A DNA stretch of 59,903 bases from an uncultured Campylobacterales bacterium (GTDB lineage: Bacteria; Campylobacterota; Campylobacteria; Campylobacterales; CACVAW01): positions 1 through 59,903 of the forward strand of contig CACVAW010000067.1 in assembly GCA_902727925.1 (NCBI GenBank), given 5' to 3'. Positions 18,116-28,577 of the stretch are shown here, in pieces. Within the stretch, counting starts at the first letter, position 1, and every line of letters begins with the position of its first letter. The position numbers were made by a program, and so were the translations under genes. The notes under the pieces were generated by a model. It did no database searches and was not told the DNA's origin. It was given only the letters and a program-made list of their open reading frames with translations.

Positions 18116-19195
18116 ATGTATTCAAAAGAAGAAATTTTAGAAAAACTCTCATCTATTAAATACCCAGGCTTTGGAAAGTCTATAGTTGATTTTAAATTTG
18201 TAAAAGAAGCTATAAGTGACAATGAAGGTATAAAAATCACTATAGATATACCATCATCAAGCCAAGATATACAAAAAGAACTTGAAATAGGCATCCATGA
18301 TCTTTTTGAAGGTGAGAATTTAAAACTAAATATAAACACCCCAAAAATTGAAAAAGAAACTCCAAAACAACCAGAAAAGAAAAATATTGCACCAACTATC
18401 AAAAATTTTGTGATGGTAAGTAGTGGTAAAGGTGGAGTTGGTAAATCAACAACATCACTTAATCTTGCAATCGCACTAGCAAGCAATGGTAAAAAAGTAG
18501 GACTCTTAGATGCAGATATATATGGACCGAACATTCCACGGATGATGGCTCTTGAGGGAGTAAAACCTCAAATAGATAGCAATAAAAAAATAATCCCACT
18601 TGAAGCCTACGGTATCAAAATGGTATCAATGGGTTCACTCATAAAATCAGGTCAAGCTCTTATTTGGAGAGGTGCTATGGTTATGAAAGTAATCACTCAG
18701 CTCTTACGTGATATCAACTGGGGTGAGCTTGATATTCTTGTAATAGATATGCCACCAGGAACTGGAGATGCTCAACTAACACTAGCTCAAAGCGTACCTG
18801 TAACTCTTGGAATTTGTGTCACAACACCTCAGGTAGTTTCGCTTGATGATACCTCAAGAAGCCTAGATATGTTCAAAAAGCTAAATATCAATGTAGCAGG
18901 TATTGTTGAAAATATGAGTGGGTTTTTATGCCCTGATAATGGCAAAACTTACGATATCTTTGGAAGAGGAACAACAGACGAAATAGCCCAGATGTATAAG
19001 ACTGAAGTTCTTGCACATATTCCAATTGAAATAGATACTAGAATTGGTGGAGATGAGGGTAAACCTATAATGTATTTTAACCCTAGTTGCGCTTCATCAA
19101 AAGAGTATATCAAAATAGCAAATAGTGTAATTTCAAAATTAGAAGTTATAGAAAAAGACGGTGGCGTAGATAACGCTAGTATTCAACCATCATAA
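18116..19195 (+). CDS. mrp: Mrp/ApbC iron-sulfur cluster carrier ATPase
   Basis: P-loop ATPase of the Mrp/NBP35 family that binds and delivers iron-sulfur clusters. A MIP18/DUF59 domain occupies residues 1-75. The deviant Walker A motif SSGKGGVGKST lies at 102-112, followed by LLDADIYGPNIPRMM and VIDMPPGTGDAQLT. The usual C-terminal CxxC that bridges a cluster between two subunits reads CPDN here (ENMSGFLCPDNG), leaving one cysteine, so cluster chemistry may differ from Salmonella ApbC. The 359 aa length is normal. It ends just before a strong terminator at 19236. Confidence 0.9.
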   Translation: MYSKEEILEKLSSIKYPGFGKSIVDFKFVKEAISDNEGIKITIDIPSSSQDIQKELEIGIHDLFEGENLKLNINTPKIEKETPKQPEKKNIAPTIKNFVMVSSGKGGVGKSTTSLNLAIALASNGKKVGLLDADIYGPNIPRMMALEGVKPQIDSNKKIIPLEAYGIKMVSMGSLIKSGQALIWRGAMVMKVITQLLRDINWGELDILVIDMPPGTGDAQLTLAQSVPVTLGICVTTPQVVSLDDTSRSLDMFKKLNINVAGIVENMSGFLCPDNGKTYDIFGRGTTDEIAQMYKTEVLAHIPIEIDTRIGGDEGKPIMYFNPSCASSKEYIKIANSVISKLEVIEKDGGVDNASIQPS

Positions 19196-19235
19196 ATATA
19201 TATTTGGTGTAGACTAAGCCACATCAATTTAACTT

Positions 19236-19262
19236 AAGGCTAGAGATTTAAACTCTAGCCTT
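19236..19262. terminator. Bidirectional hairpin terminator between mrp and the tra-like operon
   Basis: AAGGCTAGAG (19236-19245) and CTCTAGCCTT (19253-19262) form a perfect 10-bp stem with a 7-nt loop, followed by TTTTAAA on the plus strand. It sits between two convergent genes, mrp and the last gene of the tra-like operon. Confidence 0.75.
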
Positions 19263-19274
19263 TTAAACCTCTAC

Positions 19275-20846
19275 TTAGAATTCTTTTCTAAGATCATTTA
19301 AAGCATCATTAATATCAGTAGTATCAATCTCAAACTGATCGCCAACAAGAGCTTGAAAATACTCCATAAATTCATCTAAGTCTAAACATTGCTGCTTAGC
19401 TTGATATGCAGTCATACGAGTAGTATACGTAGCGTCCCAAGGAAGAGCTGCTCCATCTGGTCCTGAGGTTCTATCTGCATCTGAACACGCACTAAAACTA
19501 ATCTCAGTAAATTCTTTCATCGATACATCAGTACAATGTGTCCAGCTTTTACCAAGTTGCGCTTTGATTTGAACCATAAGTGTTTTTGAGAGCATATCCC
19601 CATAACAACAATAGTTTTTTCTATAAAGCGGATCTACCCAAGGTAAGGCACCAAGAAAACCATTATCATCAACTTCAAATTCTCTAATAAAATGACACAT
19701 GTCAAAGTCCACTTCAAGCTTCTCCCTAAAAAGCTTTGTAGCTTCATAGGTACTAAGATGTCTCTGACCTTTTTCTGCAGCGTCTTGTTCATCATTACAA
19801 CTATCGATATTATTAATACTAGTTAATAAATCAATGGCTACTTTTAAAAGAAGTTTACTAAATGGATCTGTTGGTAGAAAATTAAGAGCAGTTTTTGCTA
19901 TATTTGCAGGACTACTTAAAGCTTCATCTTTTTTCTTAGGGTCTGTTGCGTCAAATATTCCCATAATACAAGGTATAGCCGTAATCGCAGCTCCTAATAC
20001 ACGTAAAGCTTGCATCGCATCTTTTGCTTGTTCCATAGCCTCTTCGGCAGCAGTTGCATCTACCTCAAGAGGAAGTTGTTTGTATTCTAACATATATGTT
20101 ACTATACCACTATCACGAGATAATTCTCTTATAGCTATAAATTTATTCCAATTATTATTAGCTGCTAACTCTTTCTCAAACTCTACAAACTCATCATCAG
20201 GCATAGTCAAAATCATCTCTTCAGTAGTAGCTTCATCACAAAATTCATCTACCGGGTCACACTCTGGGTCACCTTCATCAGTATAAGCAGCTGCTAGATT
20301 AAGTCCAGTAGCTGCAAGACATCCAACACTTCTTATACTCATATCACCTATAAATGATGGCAAATACTTACCGTCACCTAAAACATCTTTGACAAAACTT
20401 TCAGCATATGCATCAGTGCCAAAACTAAGTGCTAGTCCAGCTAAATAATATGGGTCTTTCATCCAATCTAAATTAATTTCTGTACCATATACACAAGTAC
20501 CTTTCCATCCACCAAAAAGAGAATTAAACTTATTAAGCATTCCTAATTTGGCAAATAAACTACCTATAGTATCTGAAAAATCATGTGTTTTGATAACTAC
20601 ATCATGGTTATCTGTAAGACCATGTGTCCTATTGGTATCTTCCCATCTTAGGCACTGACCTTGAACTGTATTTGTTGTATTACACTCAAAAACAATCTCT
20701 TTTTGAGTGAATATCAAGCTTCCACCAGTATCTCCTATAGGTTCAAATTCATTAATCTCTATAAGAGTACAAGTAGGAGGTACAACTATAGGCGCACTTA
20801 TAAGAGTCCCAAAAAACAGTAATAAAATTAAATACATTTTTTTCAT
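19275..20846 (-). CDS. TraN-like exported protein (last gene of tra-like operon)
   Basis: A 523 aa exported protein. Residues 1-18 form a signal peptide (MKKMYLILLLFFGTLISA). The C-terminal third resembles the end of F-type TraN, the outer-membrane mating-pair stabiliser: 'YRKNYCCYGDMLSKTLM..QIKAQLGKSW' matches the TraN pattern 'YCCFxSKLxRIIxEQGRxQLGxxW', and a Cys-containing 'FTEISFSACSD' follows. The N-terminal two thirds are unfamiliar, with an acidic Cys pair region (PECDPVDEFCDE) and a helical stretch at about 260-320. The assignment is moderate, based on motif and on position after traW-traU-trbC. It starts 10 nt after the 1469 aa gene. Confidence 0.55.
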   Translation of the reverse strand: MKKMYLILLLFFGTLISAPIVVPPTCTLIEINEFEPIGDTGGSLIFTQKEIVFECNTTNTVQGQCLRWEDTNRTHGLTDNHDVVIKTHDFSDTIGSLFAKLGMLNKFNSLFGGWKGTCVYGTEINLDWMKDPYYLAGLALSFGTDAYAESFVKDVLGDGKYLPSFIGDMSIRSVGCLAATGLNLAAAYTDEGDPECDPVDEFCDEATTEEMILTMPDDEFVEFEKELAANNNWNKFIAIRELSRDSGIVTYMLEYKQLPLEVDATAAEEAMEQAKDAMQALRVLGAAITAIPCIMGIFDATDPKKKDEALSSPANIAKTALNFLPTDPFSKLLLKVAIDLLTSINNIDSCNDEQDAAEKGQRHLSTYEATKLFREKLEVDFDMCHFIREFEVDDNGFLGALPWVDPLYRKNYCCYGDMLSKTLMVQIKAQLGKSWTHCTDVSMKEFTEISFSACSDADRTSGPDGAALPWDATYTTRMTAYQAKQQCLDLDEFMEYFQALVGDQFEIDTTDINDALNDLRKEF

Positions 20847-20856
20847 AATCCACTCC

Positions 20857-23800
20857 TTATGGCGCTGTTATTGTGCAGTTGTCATCTACATAACATTCAT
20901 AATCTCTATTTTCTTTAGCACCTAAATTTATCAAATATACTCTATTGGCATATGGTAGAGGCTTTTCAAGGTCAACTACAAAGCCTCTTGAAAAATTTGT
21001 TGGTCTTACTACTAGTTTTGTAGCTGAATGGCTTTCTACCCATGCATCATTACTTTTTGAGCAAGTATATCCCTCTGGCGTATTAACTTCATAATAAGCT
21101 CCACTTACTCCCCCACCCCATTCAAGAACTTTACTCGCTAAACAAGCTCCTGAATTAAGACTGGCCGAGCCAACACCACTTGCAATTGTAAATTTTCCAT
21201 CCCCATCTTCTGTACTTATAGGTGAAGTTCCAAACTGTACAACTGAAGAATAAGCTTGTCCAGAGCCAAGCTTTATAAAGTCACTTTGTAATACAATTTT
21301 ACTTGCTAAGAGGTTATTATATTTATCATAGGCTTTTACTTCAAAATCACCTTGATAAGGGACTACTATACTTACACTGTTTACGGCATCTACATAAGCA
21401 GTATTCAAAGGTTTATTTAAAGTAGATGTACCATTTACTTCATCTGTTTTTGTTTTTCTCCAAGTGAATTTATACCACTTACCTTTAGCTGGATAACCTA
21501 TCGAGCTTTTTTCAAGACGGTTCAGTGTAGAACTGACTGCTCCAGAACTATACCCATGAGCTTCTAATCTTTTTTTCTTGCTTTCAAGGTAGTTTGATAC
21601 TCTTTGATTGTAGTCTTTTTGTTTTAGTAGTCCGGTAGTATACTTAAACCTATCATACCAAACTACTCCAGCAGCTTTATCAATCAACCTTGAATCATAT
21701 TTATTTGAGATAAGTCTAGCTGGTATATCTTCCTTGATTTCCCAGTCATGACTAAAATTACCGTATTTTTTAGGTTTTGCAAAAAATATTATCAAAATAA
21801 CTACTACGGCTACTATAAAAGCAACCATCAACAAAGTAGAACCCAATGTAGCTAATAAATTCTGGAAATATGGTAAAAACGAACCAAAACTTCCATATCC
21901 AAAATAAGACATAGTAGCAGCTCCACCATAAAGAATAGAAAACAGTAATGCTGTAGCACCCAAAGGTGTACCAGCAAACTGAGTTAAATCTGCGACTAAT
22001 CCTTCAAAAAGAGGATTGTGAGGATCTACTGTATCAACTATATTTAAGCATAAAGCATCTAACTCAAATTTGGGATCTTCTTTTGGGACTTTATTCTTAC
22101 AATGTTGAGTTTTATGAGATGAGTCATAAGTATAGTCCATAGTTTTATTCACAGTACCAAAAGTTTCTATTGGAAATACTGTAACACCACCAATTTGAAC
22201 TTGATTATTAACAATTGGTTTAGCATGGAAGTTTGTAAAGTATCCAAATCCTCTTGTGGCATCTGCGTACTCTTGAATAGAATAAATATCTTTTGTACCA
22301 TCAATCTCAGTAGCAAAACTTCCAGATGCAGTTTTTATCGTCTTAACTGTAGGTGTAACTGTAGGAGCAACTACGGGGTCTACTGCTTCTTCTGCATCAG
22401 TATCAGCTGCTTTTAATATACACTTTCCAGTAGCACTATTAAAACTTTCAACATAAGAATCTATACAATGTGATGTCTGATTACATTCTAATTCGCTCAA
22501 AGGTACACTTATCTCTATTTCTATGTCTGAACCTACTTTTTTGACAGATTTAACCAAGTCATCACCAAGTATTCTCTCACTCATCATATAACACATACCT
22601 GCTGAAGGAAAACCACTTTCATCATAAACACCCATATGATGACGGCTATCACCAGCGTATTCTTGAGGTCTAAATTCATTTGTTTTTGCAAATGGTTCGT
22701 ATCTTCCTTCTAAACACTCTTCTTTAGTTTCTGCGCAAGTAGCTCTCCACGAAGTACATACTGTTGGACAATCTTCCTCATCATCAACAGCTGATGCTGA
22801 TGCAGTTTTAAAGCTTAAACCTCCAGCTATAGGCTGTTCTCTTGTTGCAGTACAAGTTCTTGTAAATTTATAACATGTATTTATAAGGCAATCTCCAGCC
22901 TCATCAAATAAAAAACATTTTGATTCAACACACCTCTCAGAATAAGCAGCGCATACTGTTTCTGTAGCAGTAACAACGCTGGTTGCATTACCACACACTT
23001 TCCCACGACTAGTACAATTGCTAACATAACGAGCACAGACTGTTTCAGAGGAATCACAAACTTTATTTTTCTTCACATCACAAGTTCTTCTATCATAATA
23101 TTTACCTAGTTCTGGATTACCATCAAGTATATACGTGCTTGGATCTTCTAACGTACAAGTACTATCGTTTATATCATGTTCAAAACTTTTTTTGAATGTT
23201 TGGCCTAATCCTATTTTTGAACTTTCTTTACAACCACCATTATTTGTAATAGCTAGAGTATAATCTTTCCCAAGTTCTGAAATCCCATCTGAGGGAATCC
23301 AACCCTGAAGCCCAGCTATATATTCTGTCTGTTCAGGTACAGTAGGATCTGAGTCTAATGAGTCATCGAAAAATGGTGCTAATCTCTTAAATCTCCAAAC
23401 ATCTCCATTACCAGCAAACTTTGGACACATAACATTTGCTGGATCATTTGTACCATTATCATCAACTTGACCTGTTTGAATTTGATCTAAATCCATACCG
23501 CACTCTTCCATTTTAGAAGATGAAGACACCATTAAGTAAGCTTGTGAAGAGCTTGTATTAGTATCTACATCTGTGCCATCTAAATACGCTTTTTTAATAA
23601 TAGTTTTGAAAAAACCATTATTATTATAATCAAACCTTGTTGATATTTCTGGTCTTGCTTCATATATATCATTAATTCTTACACACATAGGATCATCTTG
23701 ATATATATCATCTTCGGTGATAGCTGTATTTACGGTATAATCTTGTTTAGTTAGGGCAACTTGACAAGAAAGCTGTGTAGTATTTACTTCATCTATATTC

Positions 23801-25266
23801 TCATATTCTAAACATTGTCTTTTTGTTTCACTAAGATATTGTCCATCTACTTCTACTGTATATCCATTGTTACACGGCGCGCTTAATGCTTTAAGCCTAC
23901 CATCAGTTCCATATATTTCTGTATGGCCATATTGTCTTTCACAATAAGTTGCACTCTCACATGCTTGATATTGTGCATCATCACTTCTATCTGTGATAGC
24001 CAAGATACAAGCTTTAAGTCCTTCGCAATCTGATTCTTTTGCGCCAGCTTTTAGACTTCCACCTGAAGCATTTGCAGCATTACACTCTTTGGGATATACT
24101 AACACACTCTCAAATATTTCACATTGTGAAGCTGTAGGAGGATTCACTGGTGGACATTCATATACATGAGTTACGATTCCATCTTTTATTTTTTCTTTTA
24201 CTGCATTTCCATTCTCATCATATACATATCTATACTCATAAGGTTTTGCTGGAGTTAAGTCCATTTTAAGACTACAAGAATTTTTGATATATCCATCACA
24301 TTCATTGACTCTACAAGTTGCTTGTTGCATTTGATGATTACACTGTTCTGCTACGAGTCTGTCATAATAACTTTTACATTGAACAACTCTAGGTTTGTTA
24401 TCTTTATTCACCTCTTCAGTGTATGCAACATTTACTAACGAACAAACCCCTCTTTTTATAGGTACACTAAATTGTGAATAAGCCAGATAATCAAGATCAA
24501 AGATTTGACCATTTATCGCTATATTGTCAGATTCATTTTTGAATATTCTTTGGATTTTAAACCATGGAGCACATATTTTTTTAGGAGCTTTATAGTTAGG
24601 TGAATCTATTTCTATCAAACATCTTGCATTAGTATTAAGGTTTTCTCTTTTCCATCTATGTGTATTAGCTGGTTTTATAACTCCCAACTTATTACTATCA
24701 CAAGGTTCATAAGGATTTAAAAAGTTTTCATATTCTTGTGTTCGTCCAAAACTATTTTGATAATCACTACTACAGTCAGTTCTCGTATAACCTATCCAAC
24801 TATTGTACTTAAAAAAGTTATCATTACTAACTTTATTATTTTCTACACTATTTTCAGGAGTATAGACTGTACCGTGATATTTATTTGCTTCAGCTAGACA
24901 AGAAGAATAGGACATTGTATTAAGTGATATAGCATATGTTTTATCAGCTACTGTGATATTGTTTTCATAGTTAATTTCAAAAGATTTCCAATCACTTTCA
25001 CCTGTAGGATTAATTTCCATAAATTTACAATTATTTTCACTTTTGTCATATAGACCGTATCCACCAAAAATATGTTTGTCCCCATAACTTGAAAGATCTT
25101 TATCTTTAAATGCAGTCATAGAACTACGGTAAAGTGCCGGATCATAATACCCATAAGGAAGTTTTGTTGTTTTACTTCCATCTGTAAGATTAATATCAAC
25201 TCTACTAACTACATCTACACAAAACAAACAGCTAATAAACAACAATAAATAAATAATAACTCGCAT
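20857..25266 (-). CDS. Giant cysteine-rich exported protein in tra-like operon
   Basis: A 1469 aa protein I cannot assign to a family. A signal peptide (MRVIIYLLLFISCLFC) is followed by a region near residues 100-200 resembling a C-type-lectin-like fold (SSCLAEANKYHGTVY ... NSWIGYTRTDC). A long ectodomain with dozens of cysteines follows, many in CxxxxxxC ladders between about 720 and 860. Two hydrophobic segments (about 1098-1126 and 1136-1162) then precede a basic linker (FFAKPKKYGNF) and a Ser/Gly-rich C-terminal domain of about 300 residues. Position between TrbC and the TraN-like protein suggests a mating-pair or surface-contact role, perhaps an expanded TraN. This is inference. Confidence 0.5.
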   Translation of the reverse strand: MRVIIYLLLFISCLFCVDVVSRVDINLTDGSKTTKLPYGYYDPALYRSSMTAFKDKDLSSYGDKHIFGGYGLYDKSENNCKFMEINPTGESDWKSFEINYENNITVADKTYAISLNTMSYSSCLAEANKYHGTVYTPENSVENNKVSNDNFFKYNSWIGYTRTDCSSDYQNSFGRTQEYENFLNPYEPCDSNKLGVIKPANTHRWKRENLNTNARCLIEIDSPNYKAPKKICAPWFKIQRIFKNESDNIAINGQIFDLDYLAYSQFSVPIKRGVCSLVNVAYTEEVNKDNKPRVVQCKSYYDRLVAEQCNHQMQQATCRVNECDGYIKNSCSLKMDLTPAKPYEYRYVYDENGNAVKEKIKDGIVTHVYECPPVNPPTASQCEIFESVLVYPKECNAANASGGSLKAGAKESDCEGLKACILAITDRSDDAQYQACESATYCERQYGHTEIYGTDGRLKALSAPCNNGYTVEVDGQYLSETKRQCLEYENIDEVNTTQLSCQVALTKQDYTVNTAITEDDIYQDDPMCVRINDIYEARPEISTRFDYNNNGFFKTIIKKAYLDGTDVDTNTSSSQAYLMVSSSSKMEECGMDLDQIQTGQVDDNGTNDPANVMCPKFAGNGDVWRFKRLAPFFDDSLDSDPTVPEQTEYIAGLQGWIPSDGISELGKDYTLAITNNGGCKESSKIGLGQTFKKSFEHDINDSTCTLEDPSTYILDGNPELGKYYDRRTCDVKKNKVCDSSETVCARYVSNCTSRGKVCGNATSVVTATETVCAAYSERCVESKCFLFDEAGDCLINTCYKFTRTCTATREQPIAGGLSFKTASASAVDDEEDCPTVCTSWRATCAETKEECLEGRYEPFAKTNEFRPQEYAGDSRHHMGVYDESGFPSAGMCYMMSERILGDDLVKSVKKVGSDIEIEISVPLSELECNQTSHCIDSYVESFNSATGKCILKAADTDAEEAVDPVVAPTVTPTVKTIKTASGSFATEIDGTKDIYSIQEYADATRGFGYFTNFHAKPIVNNQVQIGGVTVFPIETFGTVNKTMDYTYDSSHKTQHCKNKVPKEDPKFELDALCLNIVDTVDPHNPLFEGLVADLTQFAGTPLGATALLFSILYGGAATMSYFGYGSFGSFLPYFQNLLATLGSTLLMVAFIVAVVVILIIFFAKPKKYGNFSHDWEIKEDIPARLISNKYDSRLIDKAAGVVWYDRFKYTTGLLKQKDYNQRVSNYLESKKKRLEAHGYSSGAVSSTLNRLEKSSIGYPAKGKWYKFTWRKTKTDEVNGTSTLNKPLNTAYVDAVNSVSIVVPYQGDFEVKAYDKYNNLLASKIVLQSDFIKLGSGQAYSSVVQFGTSPISTEDGDGKFTIASGVGSASLNSGACLASKVLEWGGGVSGAYYEVNTPEGYTCSKSNDAWVESHSATKLVVRPTNFSRGFVVDLEKPLPYANRVYLINLGAKENRDYECYVDDNCTITAP

Positions 25267-25277
25267 AATTTTACTCC

Positions 25278-27944
25278 TTAATCAATATCGGCGTCTTGCA
25301 AAAATATAAATATTATAGCTTCTTTACCCATCTCATCATACTCAGGTATAAATTCAGCTTGCATAGACATATTTGCAGGTTTGCCTTTTATAAACATCTT
25401 CACACTATCAACTCCAATTGCTCCATCACCATTAATACTAGATGCATAGTTATTTGGATACAAAGAATCAAATATAACAACTTTAGAATCCTCTTTAGTC
25501 TCTTCTACTTTATCTATTATCGCTTGATAAGAGAAATTAGCACTAGAATAAAAGCTATGTACTTTATATGAGTGAATAAACCCTTTTTTAGTCTGGTCTT
25601 CTGCTACGTTATAAAGTTTTTTGATATCTGTACCACTACGATCAAATTCTTGAGAGTTAAACAACACTCCAGGTATATTAACTAATGTAGATTGTATACT
25701 ATCACTAATTTTAATGCTTTCGTATGTTCTATTATTATCGAACTTGATGGTTTTAAAACTCGGAGCCGTATTACCAACTCCATAAGCTACATCAAAATCA
25801 TTCACACCGTCAAAAGTTCTGTAGTTAGCTCTTCTTTCGTGAGTTATATCGTACCATTTATATTGTCCCTGAGTAACATCATCTTCAAAAAAGCCTTTAT
25901 CATATTCTATTCTAGCTATTATCATCCAATCATTTGCGCCCATTCCTGTTTTTAGTAGATAGATTTTATCTATTAACATAGTACGTGGATCATCATTCCC
26001 AAAAACTATTCTATTATTAGTGATATGAAACATACCAGCTATTGGGTAATATCTAACTTCTACTTCTAAAACTGTATATAAATTAAAATCACCAGAACCA
26101 TAATCAAAAGAGTTTGGCTTTAAAAGCCAATCAAAACTAGTTGCTAGTTTTGATTTATTTGCACCATATGCATTTTGTGTTTTAAAAGTTTCTTTTATCG
26201 GTTTTTTACTTATATCAAAGGTTCCATCGTCAATCATATTTTTGTAAGCTATATCTTTCATTTCATCTATAAAAAGCTGCGTTTTGTCAGTTGGTTTACT
26301 CATTTCACCTATATAGTCAACTCTAGGACGATTAACTCCAGGTACTGCAGTACCTGTTCTTACCGTATATACTGCTTCATTGTTTTTATCCCAGATGATT
26401 TCATCGATAGGCATTTTGTCATCTCTAAAATACTCTTCACACAAGGTATCTGTACAAGCACCATTTGGTCCAAACTCTTGACTACATTCTACTGCAGGTT
26501 CAAGATAGCTTGCTGATAATGCCCCGTGTAAATGCGCATATGAAGGCTGACATTCTGCTCTTTGTGTACAAGCAGCTTGACATGAATAGTTACTAAGATA
26601 TCCTCCAGTTGCTGGATCTCTATGTCTACTTGAGAAATTCTCTGGCACACAAATATGTCTTACTATACTTTCAGGATCTCCTGAAAAACTTTGTCCAGAT
26701 GAGTTACCATCAAGAACTACTCCTGCTCCTGCTGTTTTTACAAAACCATCTTCACAATCATTCACACCAGGAGTAAAGAACTGAGTATCAGGACAAAACC
26801 AATAATACTTACCATCATAGCTAACTTTGTATTTAGTGAGTTTTAGCTTTGTATTATTGCTTTCAAGAGAACCAATTCGCCCAACATAATTTCGCAAATA
26901 GATATTTTTAAAGTCAAACGCCAAATGAGAAAAAGAGTCATCTATAAAAATAGTCTTTTTTAATGTTGCTGATTTGATATAAAGGTCATTATCTCTTGAG
27001 TAGTACTCTTCATCAGTTCCGGATTTACCTTTTGTTAATATGTCATATTTTATAAACATTGTTATATTATCATCAGCTAAAAGCTCAGCCATTTCATCAG
27101 TAGAAAAATCAAATTCCAATTCTATTTTATTTGTATACTGATTAGCTGAGAGTGGTATATCAACTCGGTTATTTATTACCTCAGTATTCACAGTCCTTTC
27201 ATCGTCAATTTTTAGTGTATTATCAGTCTTGATAGCTGTACAGTTTATGTCCTCAAAACATCTCTCTTCACACTCTCGCTTGGCTTTTTCAGGTATTGTT
27301 TTTACATCTCCACCTGTATGATAGGTCATATTTGGAAGTGGACAGATATAGCTATGATGAATTTCACGAGAAATTTGACAAACTATCCTACTACTATGTA
27401 CTATTTGTGATTCGAATTTTTGATACAAGTCTTCGTGTGAATCTAGAATTTGTACTGTTACATTGTCTCCACTTGCTACTGCGTCTGCAAGTACTCTATC
27501 TTTTGTCCATAGTTCCATATCCATAGGGTCTTTTTGATACGTTGGATTGTCACTTTTTAAGTCTTGTACTACGCCTACAGCTTTATCAATAAGTACAGGA
27601 TGAGCTTTTCCTACATATTTTGCTACCTCACCTGCTCTTGAAAAATTCATATCACGTGAAAATTCCCAGGTACCATTTTCGTCGATAGTTATATTTACAT
27701 CTGCTGCTGGTAATATTTTTTCTGCACTTATATATTGCCCAACATTAGGCTTAAGAAAAGTCCCATTTTCATCTCTTGATCTGTTGTTTTCAACTCTATA
27801 GAGAACAAAATGTTCATTTCCATCTGTTGTACCTGGCTCAAATTCAAAAGCCTGTGAAGGCACTGCTGTAGGATCAAAAGTAGCTGATGACAAAAATGCC
27901 ATTAAAAAGCTAATAATTATTAATTTAGTTTTCAATAAGTTCAA
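25278..27944 (-). CDS. Large exported protein of unknown function in tra-like operon
   Basis: An 888 aa protein with a signal peptide (MNLLKTKLIIISFLMAFLSSA) and no other membrane helix. No family is recognised. Visible features are two cysteine clusters (ECEERCFEDINCTA near 230, and a denser one around 460-510 including SCQAACTQRAEC and CSQEFGPNGACTDTLCEEYF), separated by beta-rich, Asp/Asn-rich sequence. The last 350 residues are almost Cys-free. The start overlaps trbC by 20 nt and the stop is 11 nt before the 1469 aa gene, so it belongs to the operon. The position is where F plasmids carry traN, so it may supply part of that function. Confidence 0.5.
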   Translation of the reverse strand: MNLLKTKLIIISFLMAFLSSATFDPTAVPSQAFEFEPGTTDGNEHFVLYRVENNRSRDENGTFLKPNVGQYISAEKILPAADVNITIDENGTWEFSRDMNFSRAGEVAKYVGKAHPVLIDKAVGVVQDLKSDNPTYQKDPMDMELWTKDRVLADAVASGDNVTVQILDSHEDLYQKFESQIVHSSRIVCQISREIHHSYICPLPNMTYHTGGDVKTIPEKAKRECEERCFEDINCTAIKTDNTLKIDDERTVNTEVINNRVDIPLSANQYTNKIELEFDFSTDEMAELLADDNITMFIKYDILTKGKSGTDEEYYSRDNDLYIKSATLKKTIFIDDSFSHLAFDFKNIYLRNYVGRIGSLESNNTKLKLTKYKVSYDGKYYWFCPDTQFFTPGVNDCEDGFVKTAGAGVVLDGNSSGQSFSGDPESIVRHICVPENFSSRHRDPATGGYLSNYSCQAACTQRAECQPSYAHLHGALSASYLEPAVECSQEFGPNGACTDTLCEEYFRDDKMPIDEIIWDKNNEAVYTVRTGTAVPGVNRPRVDYIGEMSKPTDKTQLFIDEMKDIAYKNMIDDGTFDISKKPIKETFKTQNAYGANKSKLATSFDWLLKPNSFDYGSGDFNLYTVLEVEVRYYPIAGMFHITNNRIVFGNDDPRTMLIDKIYLLKTGMGANDWMIIARIEYDKGFFEDDVTQGQYKWYDITHERRANYRTFDGVNDFDVAYGVGNTAPSFKTIKFDNNRTYESIKISDSIQSTLVNIPGVLFNSQEFDRSGTDIKKLYNVAEDQTKKGFIHSYKVHSFYSSANFSYQAIIDKVEETKEDSKVVIFDSLYPNNYASSINGDGAIGVDSVKMFIKGKPANMSMQAEFIPEYDEMGKEAIIFIFLQDADID

Positions 27945-28575
27945 AATAATACTCCTTCAGACTACTGTTATCCTCACCAATAAGCGAGAAAAAATAATCT
28001 AGTTTGATATCTCCACGAACCAAGTACTTGATTTCACAATCACTTGGATAGATACTTCTTTTGTTACACTGAGCAAATGCTAATGCTGGAGCTTTAGTAA
28101 TATTAAACTTCCTAAAAACATTAAAGTCAATTTTCATATAAAAATGTTCAAAAGAACCTGAATCATTCAAGTCTTCATTCATATATCTGTTTAGCTCTTT
28201 GATTTGGTCAATAGAATCCCCACTAATACCTTCATAAATATTACGGTACTCCAAATCTGGATATTTTGACTTTAATTTATTTACACTCGTTAGAGTATTT
28301 GATATATTTGCCAGAGGTACAGAAGCTGATACAAAATGAAATATAGTATCTACTAAAATAGGGTTTTTGAGTAACTCTACTTCTTTTTTATATGAATCAA
28401 CTAGCCATCTGTCTTTGGCTGGAAGTTGTTTTTCATACATATTAAGTACATGATCAGGTATTTGATATGTATTTGGTTTATTATATTTTGCAATAGCTGG
28501 TATATCATTAATAATAGCTTGCGCATCAAAAGAGTATAAAAACGATATTATCAATATAAAACATATTTTTTTCAT
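27925..28575 (-). CDS. TrbC-like F-type conjugation/pilus assembly protein
   Basis: A 216 aa protein with a signal peptide ending near residue 20 (FDAQA). The body has the thioredoxin-like TrbC_Ftype layout: LLKNPILVDTIFHFVSASVPLANISNTL, then a FNVFRKFNITKAPALAFAQC segment matching the family pattern of an 'F..F.I...PA' strand, and a beta-rich end (IKYLVRGDIKLDYFFSLI). In the F system TrbC is a periplasmic protein needed for pilus assembly and works with TraW. Here the gene starts 2 nt after traU, the same neighbour order as in F. No catalytic CxxC is present, as in other TrbC proteins. Confidence 0.72.
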   Translation of the reverse strand: MKKICFILIISFLYSFDAQAIINDIPAIAKYNKPNTYQIPDHVLNMYEKQLPAKDRWLVDSYKKEVELLKNPILVDTIFHFVSASVPLANISNTLTSVNKLKSKYPDLEYRNIYEGISGDSIDQIKELNRYMNEDLNDSGSFEHFYMKIDFNVFRKFNITKAPALAFAQCNKRSIYPSDCEIKYLVRGDIKLDYFFSLIGEDNSSLKEYYFELIEN

Positions 28576-28577
28576 AA

